Source of the DNA: Adiantum capillus-veneris
Lineage: Eukaryota; Streptophyta; Polypodiopsida; Polypodiales; Pteridaceae
DNA length: 64,000 nucleotides
Assembly (NCBI GenBank): GCA_014529385.2
Contig: CM043967.1
Location: forward strand, 132,798,682-132,862,681
Reading direction: 5' to 3'
How positions within the stretch are numbered: position 1 is the stretch's first letter; each line of letters begins with the position of its first letter. Under the pieces are notes generated by a model that was not told the DNA's origin, did not search any database, and worked only from the letters and a program-made list of their open reading frames with translations. The position numbers and the translations under genes are program-made. Below, piece by piece: positions 57,799 to 64,000 of this stretch.

Positions 57799-58955
57799 CT
57801 AAAGAGAGGAAAATTCTCTTTGCAAAACACTAAGATCAACCCATGATGCATCCGCTACTGGATAGTTCTGCCACTTAACCAAAACTTCTACAATGTCTCT
57901 ATTTCTCAGATGTTTAAAACGCCTATCTAGTACTAAGTCTGGTTCTACAGTCAATGGTCCGTCATCTTTCAACTTAGAGTTGTCCTCTAAAACATGATGC
58001 ACATTAGGAACATACTTTTTCAATAAACTCACATAGAATACATGATGCACTTTAACATGAGAAGGCAATTCCAATTTGTAAGCTAATGAACCAATGCGCT
58101 TCAAAATTTTAAATGGACCAACAAATCGTGGAGACAATCTTCTATCATTTCCAAGAATCAAATGAGACTTCTCAGGAATAACCATTAAAAAACCATATCA
58201 CCAGTTTCATACTTCACAACACGATGTTTCTTGTCATAATACAGTTTATGTCTCTTTTGAGATTCTCTTATATTCCCCCTGATTTTGGCCAACTCGTTAT
58301 CCATTTTCTCAAGCATCTCACGTGACAGTTCTACCTTATTCCTCGAGCTAAGAAAATTTATAGGTGTGGGACAGTTATAGCCATACATTGCCTCAAACGG
58401 AGTCATCCTAATAGATGAATGATATGAACTGTTGTATGCAAATTCAAGCAAAGGCATATATTCATTCCAATTAGATTGGTTTTCATTGACATACATTCGT
58501 AACATAGCTTCTAAAATACGATTCACCCTCTCCGTTTCCGCATCGTTTTGAGGATGGAAAGCATTAGACATGCGTAACTGGGTACCTATAGAGTCAAAAG
58601 TCGCTCTCCAGAAATGAGAAATGAACTTAGAATCTCTATCAGACACTATGCTCTTGGGCATGCCATGCAAACGAAATATCTCTTTCATAAACAAGTATGC
58701 AATGGTCAATGCATTATAAATTATTTTTACAGGAAAGAAGTGAGCTTGTGTTGTGAGTCTATCTACCACCAGAAAGATCGAATCATACCCTCCACGAGTA
58801 GTAGGAAGTCTAATGATAAAGTCCATGGATATACACTCCCACTTCTGTAAAGGAATGTCTAAGGGTTGAAGGTCACCAGGCATCCTCTTATGCTCAATCT
58901 TAACTTGTTGACATTGAAAGCACTCACACACATAATTCTTAACATCCAATTTCAT
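57799..58955 (-). pseudogene. Integrase with chromodomain of element F
   Basis: Frame 58955-58185: cysteines of the zinc finger (CECFQCQQVK), core with SMDFIIRLP, IVSDRDSKF and ETERVNRILEAML, that is all three catalytic residues. Then a frameshift by loss of one T in a T run at about 58187, and frame 58185-57799 with GPFKILKRIGSLAYKLELP (GPY/F-type module) and the chromodomain (VLVKWQNYPVADASWVDLSV). The chromodomain binds methylated histone H3 and directs insertion into heterochromatin. C-terminus natural, 27 bases from the tract. Confidence 0.93.
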
Positions 58956-58986
58956 ATGCAGCCAAAAGAATAAGGTTTTAATCTTT

Positions 58987-59877
58987 TCAATATGTCTTAT
59001 TTAATCTAGGATGACCACAAAAAGGTGAATTATGACACTCATGCAGAATTTGACTCTTAAAAGAAGAATTTGCAGGAATACACAAGCGGTCATAATAATA
59101 CAGATTTCCCTTATACAAGTGATATCTGTTCTCATACATCTCACCAATATTCTCACGCAAGAATTTCAAAATAGGCATGTAAAAAGAATCATTTTCAACT
59201 TCGGCATGTATCTCATCAACCAAATCGGATTGCACAACAGTCAATAAATTACACATGGGCCTACGACTCAATGCATCTGCAACTTTATTTTCTTTCCCAC
59301 ACAAACACTTCAAATCAAAGTCATACTCAGCCAGCAATTCAATCCATCTTCTTTGTTTGTTATTTAATAATGGCTGAGTGAAAATATACTTCAAACTTTG
59401 ATGAACAATACGCAATTCAAATTTGACACCAAGCAAAAGATAACGCCAATGTTTCAATGCATGAACAATAGCAAGCAATTCTAGATCATGTGTTGCATAG
59501 TTCAATTCATGTCGTCTTAATTTCCTAAACTCATATGCAACCACTCTCCCTTCTTGTGTCAAAACACAACCTAATTGTTCACCACTAGCGTCACAGGACA
59601 CAACAAATGGTTTGCCCATCTCAGGAACTTTCAAAACATAATTTTCCGCTATTTTAGCCTTCAAGGTCTCAAAAGCAGTCTCACAGCTAGAAGTCCACAC
59701 AAAACCCTTGTCTTTCTTGGTCAATTCGGTCAAAGGACTTGCTATCTTAGAGAAATCTTTAATGTGTGCTCTCTCATATTGTGCTAGACCCATAAAGCTT
59801 CTTACATCTCTTACTAACATAGTCTTAACTTTATCAAGATCAATGTGAATCCCCTCTTTAGAAATCACTCTTCCCAA
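58987..59877 (-). pseudogene. RNase H and integrase start of element F
   Basis: Follows RT in the same frame after the TAA at 59878-59880. RT thumb (GRVISKEGIHIDLDKV, MGLAQYERAHIKDFSKI), RNase H with VSCDASGEQLG, THDLELLAIVHALKHW and IVHQSLKYI where the Asp of the usual TDHQSL is Val, so one catalytic acid is lost, then KENKVADALSRR. Integrase begins with the histidines HECHNSPFCGH. A frameshift near 58985 (KTY, stop) leads into the next frame. Confidence 0.92.
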
Positions 59878-60600
59878 TTACACAATCTGATCCTTTGCAA
59901 AAGAATACTTACTTGCTTTGGCATACAATTTATGTTCACGCAAAACCTCAAATATTTTCTTTAAGTGCAATGCATGATCTTCTTCATTCGTAGAATACAC
60001 AAAAATATTATCCAAGAATACCAGAATGAAGTCATCAAGATACGGGTGAAAAATATTATTCATTAAGCACATGAAAGTTGTTGGTTCATTAGTCAAACCA
60101 AAAGCGAGAACTCGAAATTCATAATGTCCATAACGTGTACGAAAAGAAATCTTTGGAATGTCCTCGACCTTAATGCAGATTTGATGGTAGCCAGAACGAA
60201 GATCAACCTTTGAAAATATTGTGGCACCACTCAAATGACTAAGCAGTTCATCTATGTGAGGAAGAGGATATTTGTTCTTAATGGTCTGTTTGTTTAATCC
60301 CCTATAGTCGATGTATAACCTATATGTACCATCCTTTTTCTTTTTGAATAACACAAGACTACCCCAAGGAGATACACTAGGCTTAATGAAACCCTTTTTT
60401 CAAAAGATCATCAAGTTGTATCTTGAGCTCTTTAAGCTCATCAATATTGAACCTGTATGGAGCTCTTGAATAAGCTGGATATAGATCTATGGCGTGGTCT
60501 ACCGCTCTAGGCGGAGGCATACCAGGAATATCGTCCGGAAACACATCCTTAAATTCATGTAAGAGATCCTCTATAAATTCTGGATTTGTCTCTTTATGTT
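59878..60600 (-). pseudogene. Reverse transcriptase of element F
   Basis: The RT starts about 60585 in a frame with the PGMPPPRAVDHAIDL block and moves to the next frame at the A run near 60390 ([10 protein letters not shown]). The frame 60354-59878 has [36 protein letters not shown] and [15 protein letters not shown]. The active site reads [10 protein letters not shown]: the second Asp is Asn, a single G-to-A change that should destroy polymerase activity. A stop at 59878. Confidence 0.92.
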
Positions 60601-61631
60601 TATCCCCAGATTCTCTTTAATCTCATTAGCAAACACAAGCAACGTCTCACACTCTTATTTAAGTCACCTTATCAATTCCATTGCCAAAACTAGATTTAGA
60701 ATCTCTTTCTTTCCACAAAGAGTGTGGCTTATCATCATCAAATGATTAAAGATATATTTTTCTTTCTTAACAATCAATCAAAACATGATTTTCAATCATC
60801 TAATTGATACCAATGATAACATCATGCATATCAATGTTTATGATATAGAAATCATCGTTATACTTCCGACTCTTCAAAGAAAAAAAAATAAAATTTCTAC
60901 TAACTCTTTCGTGAAACTATTATTACCACTAGTTAAGTCCACAAGTCTTTTAACTTCTCGATTTAATTTCAAGTTTAATTTCTCAATCAATTTAGACGAT
61001 AAGAAGCAATGAATACTATCCAAATCAATTAAGAAATTCAAATTTTAATCTCAACTTCTACGCATAAATTCGATCTCACAGAAGCTTTCAAAGGACGTAT
61101 CAAAGACATAAAACATCACAAAGAAGGGGTAGATGACTTACCTTTATCGTACGCATCGTCAAAAGTCTCCAATTGAGTCATCTTGGTACGTATTGTCTTA
61201 CCGGTCACCTTGCTCGAGCATTCGAAAGTCTGGTGGTCGTGTTCTCGATATTGAAAGTATAATCCAAATCTTTGAGTTCTTCAATCCACGCTTCTAAATC
61301 TTCGCATATCTTTCTTATGCCATCAAACTCTTTAAGCTTAGCCTTCGTTAAGAATGATTTGGTTGTCGCTTCTCCCATATCGTTATCGTTTCTTTTGGCG
61401 GTACCACAGCGCCACCACGATGATTATTGTTTCCAGGTGGATTAGCATGGTTTTCACCTTCATGTTGGCCATCAAGGTCTACATAGATATCAAGCTCTCG
61501 TGTTGCTTTGCCCCACAGAGCCTCAGCACACTCTCGATTTGCAATTTTCAGATCTTCTCATAGTCGCCGAATCAGGTCTTCTTGCTCCTTCATCCTCCTC
61601 TTGTATCCTTCCATGTCCAGAATCAACCGCT
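60601..61631 (-). pseudogene. Remnants of gag and protease of element F
   Basis: Near 61015-60960 the phrase HCFLSSKLIEKLN is the protease stretch that normally follows D-T-G-S, preceded by LIDLDS in place of the triad. Near 61590 a start-like MEGYKRRMKEQEDLIRRL, then a stop. Between them there is no capsid homology and no CCHC knuckle; about 1 kb is present where 1.8-2 kb would be expected. Interpreted as deletion plus decay. Confidence 0.7.
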
Positions 61632-61646
61632 TGCTTTGATACCAAT
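61632..61646 (-). other. Primer-binding site of element F (initiator Met tRNA)
   Basis: Minus strand ATTGGTATCAAAGC directly after LTR end GTGACA; one base differs from TGGTATCAGAGC. Confidence 0.9.
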
Positions 61647-62747
61647 TGTCACGGGAACCGAATAACAGAGATAGACAGCAAAACAGAGGAAGAAATCTTT
61701 GTATTGATAGTGTTTAATACAACATAGAAGCAAAATATATATGGGCGCACTCCGTTGTACGGAGCTCGAACCTCCCGACCACCCCCGAGCTTCAATTCGC
61801 TTGCATGCAGCATCTCACTCGCACTCGCACTCGCACTCGCACTCGCAGAAGAGAGAATGGTGAATGATCCCCAAACGCACCACCCGTCGTGCTTTTATCC
61901 TTCTTTTCCTCGAAAAGCCTGTACGATTTTCGTACCAAGTATACCTGCGAGAATAATATAAGAACGTGATCGCTAAGCGATCCGTAAAGGTTAGATTTCT
62001 ATCATGACACTTTGCACAGATCCTGTTTCACACATTGATTTCTGCATCGCCTACAAAATAGCCAAAAGAACATACTCGTGCAACCAATTCAACATGATAA
62101 TCAAAGTAAAAAAACATAATTATATACCTTCATAATCTCAATTGTCATACTCTACCATGAAGAAACAATCCACTTCTTGGTTGATAGCAGGGAGAACTGT
62201 ATGATGTTGTATGTCTGTCTGTCCCTGTGTACACTACACTGCTGCTGCCTTCTGTTTTTTTTCATCATAACTTTTACAAACAAACTCAGAACAGAGCAAT
62301 CCAAGTACTCAAAACGACGGGAATAGGTTTGGTCTACAAGGCCACGCGAACAGAATTGCGAAAAAACATCTCAGTTTGGCTAAAAACGCAACTTTTAGGT
62401 CGCAACTCATAAAAGCTCTATTTTTGGATCTCCACTACTTTTTCAACTTATTTTAAGTCTACCCATGCATTTTAAGCTAAAACACATAAATATAAAATAT
62501 TGATATTAATAAAAATCTCAATTTTACTGTTCATAGACAGACTATCTGTTATTCATTAATCTTTATCAAATCCGTTTTTAGTGTATTATTTAAAAAAAAG
62601 AATATATGTTCTCTCTTAATATCTCAACTCATTCGTATAAGCTCTATTTAATAGACTATTCAACAATCTTTCAAATCGTGCTAACGAAAGATATGTCCTG
62701 CTACATTCTTTTCGACTTTAAGAACTTCAAAGACTAGTCCTATTACA
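61647..62747 (-). repeat. 5' LTR of element F (1101 bp)
   Basis: Matches 56568-57758 with few substitutions; the hexanucleotide array is only about 30 bp long here (61815-61848). Confidence 0.95.
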
Positions 62748-62763
62748 GAGAGAGAGAGAGAGA

Positions 62764-62812
<49 letters not shown>
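62748..62812. repeat. (GA)n microsatellite, right flank of F
   Basis: GA dinucleotides with one AAGGA interruption; continues the GA tract that element F entered. Confidence 0.95.
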
Positions 62813-62817
<5 letters not shown>

Positions 62818-63105
62818 ACGAGAGATAGGGTACGTAGACAGAGAAGAAACTATGGAACTAAAAGAGGCAAAGGGGTTTTGCCTGCTACATGCATTGCCAT
62901 GTACACCTGGGAGTGCACGTATGTGTCTCTCCATATAGGATTTGACCAATAAAGACGAGATTTTGACCCGGTGGTCCTGATCTCCGTACACCTTTGGACC
63001 GAGGTGTACGGAGATTGGGCAAGACTAGAGAATGTGAGGTAGTTTACATTGTGAGGAGTATATATATATATATATATATTAAAACAACATTCATAATCAT
63101 TGTAG

Positions 63106-63378
63106 ATGGCAACGTCATCAACTAACATGGAGGAAAAGATTGCATGCTCGTGCACGCTCTGCAGGTATCAAATCCTGCGCAAGCATAGGATATGTAATGA
63201 GCATGTGCACATGTACGGAGAGTTTGCTAGAGAGACCGTACAGAATCTGCGATACGACTCTGATAGCGGGAAAAAGAGCAGCGCAATCGGGTGGCCTCTG
63301 TACTCGTGCACACTCCACAAACCACGCCTCATGCAAACAAGCAAAGAACAAAACAAAGGGGGCACCACCCTAAATTAA
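63106..63378 (+). CDS. Small Cys/His ORF, possible first exon of a CACTA transposase
   Basis: 90 codons starting MATSSTNMEEKIACSC. A C-x-C-x2-C cluster (CSCTLC) followed by basic residues and HVHMYG resembles the short zinc-finger-like region near the N-terminus of CACTA transposases, where a cysteine pair is followed by a His-containing helix. It lies about 1.5 kb from the CACTA end at 55346 once element F is removed, a plausible position. The frame stops at 63378 without transposase core. Alternative: a chance ORF. A (TA)n run is at 63058-63079 just upstream. Confidence 0.35.
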   Translation: MATSSTNMEEKIACSCTLCRYQILRKHRICNEHVHMYGEFARETVQNLRYDSDSGKKSSAIGWPLYSCTLHKPRLMQTSKEQNKGGTTLN

Positions 63379-64000
63379 GAAGTCTAGGGACCTCACACAT
63401 AGTGCACATAGACAAGTGAGACTTCTGGCATTATGATGGCATCAAAACATATGGCAAAACACATAGAAACGAAGCTTAGGGACCTTATGTAGCATATATA
63501 TACACAAGACATCAGCTTAACAATACAACGGCATCTGATCATACATAACAAGGATATAGAGAAGCAAGCCAAGGATGGCATAATCCCTTGTCAAAAACAA
63601 TCAACCCAGCAAGTAGGTATGATCCTACTAGCAACACATCAATACCTTAGAGAATGATGGCGAGGATGGTGTCCATGGAGCATGAGAGAAGACTCCTTAT
63701 TTAGGTTTTAGGGCTAGTAATGTAGCATACTAGAGGGAGAGAGAGAGAGGGAGAGAGAGTAGAGCTCCATCCATAGCTCCTCGTTGTGAGAAATGTCGTC
63801 ATAGCTTCGTTGCTTGGTGAAGTGGGTGAAGTGTTGGTTTTGAGTGAGAGAAGGCCTCCTTATATAGATTTCTGAGAGGGTTTAGGATTAGGGATAAACA
63901 TGCTTAAATCCGCTGATTGGGGTTACTTTTTGCTTAGGGTGGTCAACAGATTGAGGTCACCTGATATGTCACCATCAAGATATTCTCTAGAGTGATGTGA
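63379..64000. other. Right end of window, no gene recognised
   Basis: AT-rich; GA-rich patch at 63733-63762; a TATATAGA at about 63861 on the + strand. No LTR ends, TIRs or protein frames identified. Confidence 0.4.

Larger units (their letters stand above)
56568..62747 (-). mobile_element. Chromovirus-type Ty3/gypsy element F, gag-deleted
   Basis: 6.2 kb, minus strand, in a GA microsatellite; GAGAG flanks both sides and is the formal target duplication. Both LTRs start TGTCACGGGAACCG and end TATAACA or TATTACA. The interior of 3.9 kb holds RT, RNase H, integrase and a C-terminal chromodomain; gag is nearly gone. PBS for initiator Met tRNA. Several frameshifts and an altered RT active site. 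Confidence 0.95.

Overview
This window is nuclear DNA of a land plant from a repeat-dominated region. The evidence is plant-type LTR retrotransposons (Ty3/gypsy of the Tat, chromovirus and other lineages, and Ty1/copia of the Tork/Tnt1 type), a CACTA-type transposon end, small terminal-inverted-repeat elements, and one short ORF with a divergent AP2/ERF DNA-binding domain. The style of the elements makes me suspect a fern or another non-flowering vascular plant, but nothing here proves the species. No bacterial, organellar or rDNA sequence was seen, and no tRNA gene.

Layout. 1-1770 is the truncated 3' half of a gypsy pol on the + strand, followed by an 85-bp tandem repeat (1850-2640) and other unexplained repeats up to 4421. 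From 4422 to 48255 almost everything can be read as one very old minus-strand gypsy element, called B here, which has been split by later insertions. B has LTRs at 4422-5284 and 47360-48255, a primer-binding site, a polypurine tract, gag, protease, RT, RNase H, integrase and a long extra ORF between integrase and the 3' LTR. Nested inside B are: a 450-bp foldback element (11316-11765); a 1.34-kb element flanked by TTAA (12268-13605); a 358-bp hAT-like MITE (14987-15344); a young 11.3-kb Tat-type gypsy, A (16573-27856, + strand); a 7.7-kb gypsy, C (32069-39781, - strand), sitting inside the B gag reading frame; and a copia element, D (39917-45458, - strand), in the B leader.

48256-55345 is lower-copy sequence with degenerate telomere-like repeats, a possible small LTR-element junction near 50.85 kb, an unassigned ORF with an internal duplication, and the only convincing host-type gene, a 124-codon AP2/ERF-like ORF (52331-52705, - strand). 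At 55346 a CACTA-type end with subterminal repeats begins. Its GA-rich interior has been entered by a gag-deleted chromovirus, F (56568-62747, - strand), and a small Cys/His ORF at 63106-63378 may belong to the CACTA element.

Function. None of the retroelements is fully intact. A is the closest: its LTRs differ by only about seven bases that I noticed, and its damage is one in-frame UGA between capsid and zinc knuckle plus one 1-bp frameshift in the integrase C-terminus. C, D and F carry several stops and frameshifts. D has only slightly diverged LTRs and perfect target duplications, yet its gag-pol is already broken in five places. The order of insertion is clear: B is oldest, everything within it came later, and A is among the most recent.
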